From Colwellia sp. (GTDB lineage Bacteria > Pseudomonadota > Gammaproteobacteria > Enterobacterales > Alteromonadaceae): a stretch of 64,000 nucleotides of DNA. Position numbers and translations under genes: made by a program. This document shows positions 45,352 to 53,242 of this stretch, one piece after another. Where the stretch lies: contig NZ_JABSPA010000004.1 of assembly GCF_013214175.1 (NCBI RefSeq), positions 218,745 to 282,744 of the forward strand. Reading direction: 5' to 3'. Numbering within the stretch: position 1 is the first letter of the stretch; every line of letters starts with the position of its first letter. The notes beneath the pieces were generated by a model. The model did not search any database and was not told the origin of the DNA. It saw nothing but the letters and a program-made list of their open reading frames with translations.

Positions 45352-46806
45352 ATGGAACAGGTTAGTAAATCTTACGAGAAGCAAGAAGAGCAAGAAGATA
45401 AAGCTAAAGACTTAGGTCTGTTAGAACGTCTTTTTAAACTATCACAGCATAATACATCGATAAAAACTGAGCTTATGGCGGGTCTTACGACCTTCGTGAC
45501 CATGTCATATATTATGTTTTTAAACCCGGTAATTATGTCAAATACGGGCATGCCATTTGATGGTTTGTTCTTAGCCACCTGTTTAGGTGCTGCTATTGCC
45601 ACTATATTAATGGGTATGTATGCTAACTGGCCTGTTGGCCTTGCGCCAGGCATGGGTTTAAATGCCTTCTTCACTTTCTCCGTCGTCGGCGGCATGGGTT
45701 ACAGTTGGGAAATTGCCCTAGGTGCGGTCTTCCTTTCCGGTGTTCTCTTTGTATTCATGAGTGTTACCCGACTAAGGGAATGGATGCTTGATAGTATTCC
45801 CATGAGCTTACGACTTGCCATGACCGCAGGTGTTGGGCTTTTCTTAGGTTTCATCGGCTTACGTTTCACCGGCATTATTGTTGCTAGTCCTGATAACGTA
45901 GTTGCTCTTGGCGACATGACTCACTTTGGCTTTGGTCAATTTGGTCCAGAAGCACCGGCATTAGGTTTCTTAAGTTTCTTACTTATTGCGGTGCTTAGCT
46001 ATCGTAAAGTATTTGGTGCGGTAATCATTGGTATTGCCACAGTAACCTTACTTGCTTTTGTTATGACTTGGGTGTTACCTGCTGATTTCTTCGTTATTTC
46101 TGAAGCAGCTAAATCTTTTGCTCCTGCATCTGGTTTTGTTTCTTATAGTGGCATACTCGCTGTTCCTGAGTTTTCTGCTCTTGAGCCTATCTTATGGAAA
46201 GCCGATATTGCCGGCGCTTTTCAAGTAGCGTTAATTCCTGTTATTGTAACTTTCTTATTCGTTAACATTTTCGATACCGCGGGCACCTTAATGGGTGTTG
46301 CTGAGCGTGCTGGCTTGCAAGACAAAAATGGCAAGATTGAAGGCTTAAGCAAGTCTTTAAAAGCTGACTCAATCGCTTCTGTTATTGGTACAGGTTTTGG
46401 TTGTCCTCCGGTAACTTCTTATGTTGAATCTGCTGCAGGTGTTGCTGCTGGTGGCCGTACTGGTCTAACCGCGGTAACTATCGGCTTATTATTTGCTGTT
46501 GGTATGTTCTTCTTGCCACTAGCCAAAATGCTACCTGCCTTTGCCGTTGATGGCGCGCTTATCTATGTAGCTATGTTGATGATGAGCTCACTTAAAGGCT
46601 TAGATTGGGACGACTTAACGGAATACGCACCAGCCGTGTGTACTACGATTATGATGGCGTTTACCTTCTCTATCGCTAACGGTATTGCCTTTGGTTTTAT
46701 CACCTACACTGTATTAAAAGTAGGTACGGGTAAATCAGACCAAGTATCTAACGGTGTTTGGGCGTTAACTGTTTTATTTATTGCTAAGTTTATTTTCTTA
46801 AACTAA
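45352..46806 (+). CDS. NCS2/AzgA-type xanthine/adenine/guanine permease
   Basis: A 484-residue inner membrane purine transporter. A short charged N-terminus (Glu/Lys-rich, 1-40) precedes about 13-14 helices. AzgA-type signatures are GLTTFVTMSYIMFLNP, WPVGLAPGMGLNAFFTFSV, FLFVNIFDTAGTLMGVAERAG and GCPPVTSYVESAAGVAAGGR. It fits the hypoxanthine/guanine/adenine subfamily rather than the uracil one. The next gene is hypoxanthine phosphoribosyltransferase, so uptake and salvage are likely linked, although a terminator separates them. Confidence 0.93.
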   Translation: MEQVSKSYEKQEEQEDKAKDLGLLERLFKLSQHNTSIKTELMAGLTTFVTMSYIMFLNPVIMSNTGMPFDGLFLATCLGAAIATILMGMYANWPVGLAPGMGLNAFFTFSVVGGMGYSWEIALGAVFLSGVLFVFMSVTRLREWMLDSIPMSLRLAMTAGVGLFLGFIGLRFTGIIVASPDNVVALGDMTHFGFGQFGPEAPALGFLSFLLIAVLSYRKVFGAVIIGIATVTLLAFVMTWVLPADFFVISEAAKSFAPASGFVSYSGILAVPEFSALEPILWKADIAGAFQVALIPVIVTFLFVNIFDTAGTLMGVAERAGLQDKNGKIEGLSKSLKADSIASVIGTGFGCPPVTSYVESAAGVAAGGRTGLTAVTIGLLFAVGMFFLPLAKMLPAFAVDGALIYVAMLMMSSLKGLDWDDLTEYAPAVCTTIMMAFTFSIANGIAFGFITYTVLKVGTGKSDQVSNGVWALTVLFIAKFIFLN

Positions 46807-46826
46807 AGACAATATTCGCTAAACCT

Positions 46827-46858
46827 AAAAAAGCCTTTGTTCACAAAGGCTTTTTTTT
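46827..46858. terminator. Terminator of the purine permease gene
   Basis: AAAAGCCTTTG pairs with CAAAGGCTTTT around loop TTCA, followed by eight T bases; it begins 21 bp after the stop codon. Confidence 0.88.
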
Positions 46859-46886
46859 GCATGTACAATAGTTAGAAAAAGTAAGA

Positions 46887-46971
46887 GGCTGTTGAGCGGT
46901 ATCTGCTTAGCATGATTATAAAACGGTTGCTTTGTATAATATTTCGACAGTAAAAGTTCAACAGCCCTAGC
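46887..46971. repeat. Short element with inverted ends
   Basis: AGGCTGTTGA near 46888 and TCAACAGCCCT near 46960 are inverted copies at the ends of an 85-bp, T/A-rich segment between the permease terminator and hpt. The word TTCAACAGCCCT also occurs once at 5927-5938. It may be a small dispersed palindromic element. Confidence 0.4.
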
Positions 46972-47059
46972 ATTTGTAATTTTTTATTCATATAGTTTCA
47001 ATACCCAACGAACAGCTAATCGCTGAATTTATTAATTAACCAACAAGAAAGAAATAACG

Positions 47060-47590
47060 ATGAAACATACTATTGAGGTCATGATCTCAGAAGAAGAAAT
47101 CAGAGAACGCGTTGCCCAAATTGGCCAGCAGATCAGTGAACATTATCAAGGCAGCGATAATTTAGTCATGGTCGGTTTGCTACGTGGTTCTTTTGTTTTT
47201 ATGGCCGACTTAGCCAGAAAGATTACCGTTAATCATAGCGTTGATTTTATGACTGCATCGAGTTACGGCAATAGCATGGAAAGCTCTCGTGACGTTCATA
47301 TACTAAAAGATCTTGATGATAATATTGAAGGCAAAGATGTTTTACTGGTAGAAGATATTATTGATACCGGTAATACCTTAAGTAAAGTTGTCGAAATTTT
47401 AAGTTTACGTGCTCCTAATTCAATTGAAATTTGTACCTTATTAGATAAACCGAGTCGTCGTGAAAAAGATGTTCCGGTAAAATGGATTGGCTTTGAAATT
47501 CCTGATGAGTTTGTCGTTGGTGTAGGTATTGACTATGCACAAAAATATCGTCACCTGCCTTATATTGGTAAAGTTATTCCTGAAGAATAA
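47060..47590 (+). CDS. hpt: Hypoxanthine phosphoribosyltransferase
   Basis: A 176-residue cytoplasmic enzyme that converts hypoxanthine (and more weakly guanine) plus PRPP to IMP/GMP. The PRPP-binding motif is [14 protein letters not shown] (about 95-108). Other family residues are [17 protein letters not shown], the flexible-loop Ser-Tyr in [12 protein letters not shown], and the purine-binding Lys/aromatic region [20 protein letters not shown]. Length equals that of E. coli Hpt. It stands alone between two terminators, next to the purine permease. Confidence 0.95.
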   Translation: MKHTIEVMISEEEIRERVAQIGQQISEHYQGSDNLVMVGLLRGSFVFMADLARKITVNHSVDFMTASSYGNSMESSRDVHILKDLDDNIEGKDVLLVEDIIDTGNTLSKVVEILSLRAPNSIEICTLLDKPSRREKDVPVKWIGFEIPDEFVVGVGIDYAQKYRHLPYIGKVIPEE

Positions 47591-47617
47591 GCTACTTTAC
47601 TGACAAATATTATGTAT

Positions 47618-47646
47618 AAAAAATCCGACACTAGGTCGGATTTTTT
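47618..47646. terminator. Terminator after hpt
   Basis: AAATCCGAC pairs with GTCGGATTT around ACTAG, with a T-run after it and an A-run before it. It can also serve the leftward cpxP-like gene ending at 47684. Confidence 0.85.
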
Positions 47647-47683
47647 GTTTCAGCCTTAACGAACATGAGCTTATTTCAACGTA

Positions 47684-48145
47684 TTAACGACTTGAACGTT
47701 TATGCTTCATAGCGGAAAACTTTTCTAACTGCTCTTCTGTTAATACACTCTTCATGGCAAATTTACTTTTTACTTTCACTAATGCCATCGCAGCAAAGAC
47801 ATCTTGATTACTCGCATGTAATTGACTAAAAGCTTGCTCATCAAAGGTCTCTGCAGACATTAATGTTTTAACTTGCTGACGAAAAGCTTCCATTGCTGGT
47901 TTTAATGCTTGCATCTGCACCTTAGCTTCACTTTTAAGTGCTTTAATATCTGCTTGCTGAGTTTCTGATAAATCCAGTTTACGAGTCAGCTTGGCGAATT
48001 TTTTTTCACTCATTTTCTGATAGCTTCTATCACCACTTTTATGGTGGTTATGATTGCTATCGCTACCAGCAAAGCTAACAGGCGATAAAACCAAAGCTGA
48101 ACAAAGTGACGTGGCAATGGCAATATTTTTAAGGGTAGTTTTCAT
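47684..48145 (-). CDS. Spy/CpxP family periplasmic stress protein
   Basis: A 153-residue exported helical protein. Signal peptide 1-26 (ends SFAG), then a His-rich stretch (SNHNHHKSGD) that could bind metal. Two LTxxQ-type motifs follow: LDLSETQQADIKAL and LTEEQLEKF. Family members are chaperone-like dampers of the Cpx envelope stress response. It is divergent from cpxR-cpxA and shares with them an intergenic region carrying a canonical CpxR box, so it is most likely the CpxP of this system. A basic C-terminal tail (KHKRSSR) is notable. Confidence 0.88.
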   Translation of the reverse strand: MKTTLKNIAIATSLCSALVLSPVSFAGSDSNHNHHKSGDRSYQKMSEKKFAKLTRKLDLSETQQADIKALKSEAKVQMQALKPAMEAFRQQVKTLMSAETFDEQAFSQLHASNQDVFAAMALVKVKSKFAMKSVLTEEQLEKFSAMKHKRSSR

Positions 48146-48257
48146 TTGATATTTCCTTGTTAGCTATTTTTAACCCTCTTGGCAAAGAGTTAAATTAACT
48201 TCAATTAAGTTGTCTTAAGTGGTTTTTCAGTTCAGCTTTAGTATATCTAGGTATTTT

Positions 48258-48297
48258 GCAAAGCAGTGCAAGGCTGTGTAAAGCTATGTAAAGTTAT
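48258..48297. promoter_or_regulatory. CpxR box array, four 10-bp units
   Basis: The units are GCAAAGCAGT, GCAAGGCTGT, GTAAAGCTAT and GTAAAGTTAT, joined without gaps. The last two contain GTAAA-N5-GTAAA (48278-48292), the known CpxR-binding pattern. The array lies between cpxP-like and cpxR and can control both. Confidence 0.8.
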
Positions 48298-48388
48298 GTT
48301 CTGTGTCGCTAAGATCACGTAAACTAATTGCTAGGAAACGAATTAAAATCCAGGCAGTCATGCCTCTTCTTAATAAAGTAGTACTCAT

Positions 48389-49117
48389 ATGACCCAAGCC
48401 ATTACTCAAACTAAACACATTTTATTAATAGATGATGACCAAGAACTTGCCGAGTTACTTACCGAGTACCTCGCCTGTGAAAACATTAAGGTAACCTCTT
48501 GTTTAGATGGTGCTAGTGGTTTAGCAAAAGCGTTTGATGATTGTTTTGATCTGATACTACTAGATGTCATGATGCCGGTACTCAATGGCTTTGAAGTGTT
48601 AAAGGCACTGGGCGGTAACCATAAAACCCCAATTTTAATGCTAACGGCTAGGGGCGATGATAATGATAAAATCTTAGGGCTAGAATTAGGCGCCGATGAT
48701 TACCTAGCAAAACCCTTCAAACATAGGGAATTATTAGCGCGTATTAACGCCATTTTTAGACGCATCACCATTGTCAAAAGCCAGAGTACTACCGAGATAA
48801 AAGAGCCAACAGAACAACTTATTGTCAACCAAGTTAGGATTAACCAAGCGACCCGTGAAATATTTTGTCAAAAGACCTTACTTGAATTAACCGGTACTGA
48901 ATATTTAGTGCTGGTTTATATGCTTGAACATCACGGTCAAATTATCAGTAAAGCTGAGATATCTGAACAAGTACTGCAACGGAAACTCAGTCCATATGAT
49001 AGAACCGTTGATGTACATGTCGGCAATGTCCGTAGAAAGTTGCTCGCTATAGACCCAGTAGACAAGATGAAAACAGTGCGTGGCGCAGGTTATGTCTTTT
49101 TACAAGGAGAGCAGTAA
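48389..49117 (+). CDS. cpxR: Response regulator CpxR
   Basis: A 242-residue OmpR-family regulator. The receiver has IDDDQEL, phosphoacceptor Asp in DLILLDVMMPVLNGFEVL, ILMLTARGDDND, and Lys in DDYLAKPFKHRELLARI. The winged helix (about 145-240) has LELTGTEYLVLVYMLEHHGQ, YDRTVDVHVGNVRRKL and RGAGYVFL. The sequence closely follows CpxR. Its context (a Spy/CpxP gene divergent, the kinase directly after, GTAAA-N5-GTAAA in front) confirms the envelope-stress identity. The kinase starts 2 bp after its stop. Confidence 0.92.
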   Translation: MTQAITQTKHILLIDDDQELAELLTEYLACENIKVTSCLDGASGLAKAFDDCFDLILLDVMMPVLNGFEVLKALGGNHKTPILMLTARGDDNDKILGLELGADDYLAKPFKHRELLARINAIFRRITIVKSQSTTEIKEPTEQLIVNQVRINQATREIFCQKTLLELTGTEYLVLVYMLEHHGQIISKAEISEQVLQRKLSPYDRTVDVHVGNVRRKLLAIDPVDKMKTVRGAGYVFLQGEQ

Positions 49118-49119
49118 CA

Positions 49120-50517
49120 GTGCTTAAACAAAATAAAGGGCAGAACAAGTTTGCCTTAGGTATTAGCTTAAAGCTATTTATCGCTTTTTGGTTAGTGATA
49201 ATCACCTCAGTGCTGATTAGCTATTTAATCACCATGCAATTTAGGCATAGCCCAAGCCAAGAACAGGCTAATCCACAAAAATTGAAATTATTAACACTTT
49301 ATCAGCAAAGACTAGCTGGTAAAACACACGTAAAACTTAAAGCATTACAACACAAATTCCACCGAAAACATCAGCAACATTTACTCATAAAAAAAGTAGC
49401 TACTAACAAGGTTTATGCGCCGAGAAATCGCGGCTGGTCACAAGTAAAAGACTACTTAAAAAGGCACCCCCTTAATAACCCGGTTACTATTGATTTTGAT
49501 TTTACTAAGGTTACCTCTTCTCAGCCCATAGTAATTAATGGTGAACAGTTTCAACTATTTATAGCCAATGAGTTACACAGAAAACGTTTAGTGAGTTTAG
49601 TCTCCCAATTACCTATTGCCTTACGTCTTTTTTTCTTATTAACCATTAGCTTTTTATGTTGCTGGTTATTAGCTAAAAGCTTTACTAAGCCTTTAATAGC
49701 GCTGCAAAAAGCCAGTAGAGAATTAGGTGAAGGTAAGTTGGCAACCCGTATAACACAATTTGACCAACGCTCTGATGAGTTTGGCGATCTAGCCCGTAGC
49801 TTTAACCAAATGGCCAAGCAATTAGAAAGCAATATTAGCGCCCATCAGCGTTTGTTAGCCGATGTTTCCCATGAACTCAGGTCGCCATTAACTCGTCTAC
49901 AGTTAGCCGTCGCTTTAGCCGAAAAAAACATGGGCAATAACGCTGAGCAACAGAAGCATTTAAACCGCTGTGAAAAGGAAGTCGATCGTTTAGATGAAAT
50001 GATTGCCGATGTACTGACTCTTTCAAGACTAGAGCATAGCCATAATACCTTTACTGTCGAAGAGGTCGAATTACAAGGGTTGGTTACACACGTTGTTAAT
50101 GACTGCCAATACTTTGCTACAAGTAAGGGGGTCACCATAGCGTTACAAGGGAAAGTTAGCGGTTTTATTTTAGCCGACAGTAAACTACTCGTCAGTGCTA
50201 TCAGCAATATAGTTAATAACGCGGTGAAATATTCACCCGCTCAGCAAGTAGTGACTATTGAATTAAGCCAGCAAGATGAGCAAGTAATGCTAAGTGTTGC
50301 TGATCATGGCCCTGGTGTGCCAAATGAAATGATAACAAAGCTTTTCACGCCATTTTTTCGTGTTGCCGATGGCAGAGAGCGCAGTAGCGGTGGTACAGGT
50401 TTAGGTCTAGCCATAGCCCAACAAGCGATCCAATTACATCAAGGTGAGATATACGCAGAAAATCAGCCTGGAAGTGGCTTAAAGGTAACTATAATTCTTC
50501 CCTCTGTATGGAAATAG
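49120..50517 (+). CDS. cpxA: Sensor histidine kinase CpxA
   Basis: A 465-residue membrane kinase. TM1 (about 15-38), a periplasmic sensor of about 130 residues rich in Lys/His/Gln, and TM2 (about 165-190) lead to a HAMP domain (KPLIALQKASRELGEGKL; DEFGDLARSFNQMAKQL). HisKA has LLADVSHELRSPLTRLQLAV, and the HATPase has NIVNNAVKYSP, VADHGPGVPNE and GGTGLGLAIAQQAI. The start is GTG with a strong AAGGAG site inside the end of cpxR, so the pair is translationally linked. It senses envelope protein stress in known systems. Confidence 0.92.
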   Translation: MLKQNKGQNKFALGISLKLFIAFWLVIITSVLISYLITMQFRHSPSQEQANPQKLKLLTLYQQRLAGKTHVKLKALQHKFHRKHQQHLLIKKVATNKVYAPRNRGWSQVKDYLKRHPLNNPVTIDFDFTKVTSSQPIVINGEQFQLFIANELHRKRLVSLVSQLPIALRLFFLLTISFLCCWLLAKSFTKPLIALQKASRELGEGKLATRITQFDQRSDEFGDLARSFNQMAKQLESNISAHQRLLADVSHELRSPLTRLQLAVALAEKNMGNNAEQQKHLNRCEKEVDRLDEMIADVLTLSRLEHSHNTFTVEEVELQGLVTHVVNDCQYFATSKGVTIALQGKVSGFILADSKLLVSAISNIVNNAVKYSPAQQVVTIELSQQDEQVMLSVADHGPGVPNEMITKLFTPFFRVADGRERSSGGTGLGLAIAQQAIQLHQGEIYAENQPGSGLKVTIILPSVWK

Positions 50518-50556
50518 CTTTAATTAAATAACAATACGACTTTATCTTTTGTAGTC

Positions 50557-50590
50557 AAAAAGCAGCTATATTTTCATCTGCTTTTTATTT
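50557..50590 (+). terminator. Terminator of cpxRA
   Basis: AAAAAGCAG (50557-50565) pairs with CTGCTTTTT (50578-50586), 40 bp after the cpxA stop codon. Confidence 0.75.
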
Positions 50591-50721
50591 GTTTATTCCT
50601 CAACAATAAAATTGAAACGGTTGAAATATTTAGCGACAAAAAACGCCTTGAACACCTGTGTACTGATGTGACATCGTGAATCGTTTTGATCAGACTTTAA
50701 TAACATAAGATGGAATTTCAA

Positions 50722-52093
50722 ATGAAAAAAATAATAACACTATGCGCTGTACTTATACTTAGTATGAATGTCGCGTCTGCAACTCAACCGGGTAAAAACA
50801 TAAGTAAAGCCAGTTATGACAAGGTTTTGTCTACCTTTGTCGATGCAAAAGGACCAGGTGCAGCCGCTATCGTCAGCCAGCACGGTAAAGTACTTTTATA
50901 AAGGCGCGCTAGGCATGGCTAATATAGAGCTGCAAGTCCCCTTAAAAACCAACAGTATTTTTCGTCTTGGCTCTATTACTAAACAGTTTACCGCTACTGC
51001 TATTATGATGCTCGCTGAGCAAGGAAAATTATCTATTGATGATGATATTCATAAATACGTAGCTGATTTCCCAACTGAAGATCAAGTTGTCACTATTGCC
51101 AACCTATTGAGCCATACCTCAGGCATAGCAAATTATACCGAAGATGAACATGTTTGGAATAAACTGATCCCGACACAAACAACGCTTGATGACATGCTGA
51201 AAGAGTTTGCCAAACATCCTATGCCATTAAAAACCGGCGAAGCAATGCGTTATTCAAATACTGGTTATGTTTTATTAGGTAAAATTATCGAAGTTGCCAG
51301 TAAAAAATATTATGCTGACTTTATTAAACAAGATATATTTGCCAAATTAGGCATGAAAAATAGCCACTTTGGCGGCACTCAACTTATTACGAATAGAGCT
51401 AATGGTTACTCTCGTTCAGAGCAAAGTGTCGTTAATGCTGACCCTATTAATATGATGTGGCCGCACGCAGCTGGTTCATTATTATCCACCGTTGATGATT
51501 TAAATATTTGGTTTACTGCCCTTCGCGACGGCACCTTAATTTCTAAAGCGAGTTATCAAAAGATGATCACGCCCTTTGTGCTTAATGATAAAAGCACCTC
51601 TGAGTATGGTTATGGCTTAGGCATGTTTAAAGTCAATAAGTACACAGCAATTGGTCACGGCGGTGGTATTCACGGTTTTGTTACTCACGCTTTTTACTTA
51701 CCCGAAGAAGATCTTTATGTCGCCGTATTAAATAATAGTGATTCTGATGGTAATCCACGTGATATAGCCTTACTGCTTGCAGCAAAAGCGCTAAATTTAA
51801 ATATCCCTGAGTTTAAAGCGATAACGCTAGCAGGCCATAAAATAAAGACTATGATGGGTACTTATCAAGTAAGTGGTGAATCACAACGCACATTAACGTT
51901 TGAAAATAATGTCGTTTATTCACAACGTGATGACGGCCGTAAATGGGTAATTAAGCCAATGTCTGACAATAGTTTCTACTATGAAGGCAGCCTGTCCTAT
52001 TTCACTATTGATAAGAACAAGCAAGGTAAACAGGTGATGAATTTTTACAGTGATTTATCTACCGAGCCGAGCCCTGCAATAAAAGCTGATTAG
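50722..52093 (+). pseudogene. CubicO-type serine hydrolase (beta-lactamase family), single frameshift
   Basis: A signal peptide (MKKIITLCAVLILSMNVASA) and the first 50 mature residues (AAIVSQHGKVL) lie in one frame and end in TAA at 50899-50901. The rest (YKGALGMANIELQVPLKTN...) continues one base out. Removing one T from the four-T run near 50896 restores a normal protein of about 456 residues. The body has the class C/PBP motifs: SxxK in LGSITKQF, YSNTGY, and GHGGGIHGF. It may be a recent pseudogene, a sequencing error in a homopolymer, or a phase-variable gene. The second part from an internal start would lack the export signal. Confidence 0.85.
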
Positions 52094-52142
52094 TAACGTT
52101 CATGTATTCTATCGTTAGCTAAATTAAACTAGGTTACACGAG

Positions 52143-52170
52143 TAAAAAGGATGCTTCAGCATCCTTTTTA
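52143..52170. terminator. Bidirectional terminator between convergent genes
   Basis: A 12-bp stem (TAAAAAGGATGC with GCATCCTTTTTA) has a TTCA loop. It serves the rightward hydrolase gene and the leftward SnoaL-like gene. Confidence 0.85.
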
Positions 52171-52243
52171 CCTTCAAATACTATATATATTCCGGTTATA
52201 AAAACTAAATTTACCCGATATACAATAGCTATTCGATTAGCTT

Positions 52244-53047
52244 TTAAAACACATCCCAATGCTCAACAATTTTTTTAATATTGTTATCTAAACGCCATAA
52301 ATCTACCGTTTGCAAATTATCGGTTCCCGGTCCCGAAAATGTCCAAATTAGATCACCTTCAGCCAAGGTCAAAAAGATTGATAAACCTCCAGTTCCCCCG
52401 CCACTAACGAAGTTATACAATCCATCACTACCATTAGGAACCCAATAATTATGCTGCAAGTAGCTTGGGTCGACTAATTCATCAATTAAATCAAGGTTCT
52501 TATTGTTGAATAAGTCCAAATAAAAATCAGTAATTATAAGTTTATTTATTTCTTCAACACTCCTATTGGTATTAGCATAGGTATTGGTCGGGTAAATATA
52601 TAAATCGCTAAAAACAGAGTTACCACTTGCCGTATTCATATTGGGAGTCATAGTAACATCCCAATGTTCCGTAATAACACTGTCTGACAATTTATATAAG
52701 TCAACTCTAGCACTTCCAATAAACTCATTATCAACATCTTGTGCATAGTGCCAATGTACTGCGACATAATCGCCATCGGCAACAATATGCTTAATCGTGG
52801 CGACATGATTCGGGTTATTAGTAATCATTGCCTCAAAATACTCTTCTTGCCCTGCAACACCCGCTACAATTTCGGTATTATGCTGAATAAAATCTTCTGC
52901 ATATAAGGAAGTAACTAACCCGGTATTTAAACCATTAATCACATCCGTATAAATTTGTTCAACCACAACTTTATTGGCTTTTTCTTCCTCTGCACAGGCG
53001 GTAACACCTAACAATAATATGATACTAACAAGCTTGATTATGTTCAT
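52244..53047 (-). CDS. Lipoprotein with two SnoaL-like (NTF2-fold) domains
   Basis: A 267-residue lipoprotein (lipobox GVTAC at about 18). Two copies of a SnoaL-like fold are visible. In copy 1 (about 28-135) the strings are YAEDFIQHNTEIVAG, GDYVAVHWHYAQ and ITEHWDVT. In copy 2 (about 165-267) the strings are VDPSYLQHNYWVPNG and KIVEHWDVF. The matching QHN and EHWDV strings show an internal duplication. The family includes small polyketide cyclases and many proteins of unknown role; no catalytic claim is made. It is divergent from a CadC-like regulator that could control it. Confidence 0.8.
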   Translation of the reverse strand: MNIIKLVSIILLLGVTACAEEEKANKVVVEQIYTDVINGLNTGLVTSLYAEDFIQHNTEIVAGVAGQEEYFEAMITNNPNHVATIKHIVADGDYVAVHWHYAQDVDNEFIGSARVDLYKLSDSVITEHWDVTMTPNMNTASGNSVFSDLYIYPTNTYANTNRSVEEINKLIITDFYLDLFNNKNLDLIDELVDPSYLQHNYWVPNGSDGLYNFVSGGGTGGLSIFLTLAEGDLIWTFSGPGTDNLQTVDLWRLDNNIKKIVEHWDVF

Positions 53048-53242
53048 TTAACTTCCTTTTGTAGACTATTTTATTTAATAAATTCCGAACTTAATACTAT
53101 TCGCGTAATGTTTGTGTGAATGAATTTGATAAAAATTAATATCACAATTCGATTTTGTGTTAATGTGATGTAAAAATACATAATGAAAAAATAAAGAATA
53201 AATCATTATTTTATTTACCTTTAATTCAAGTGGTTACATACA

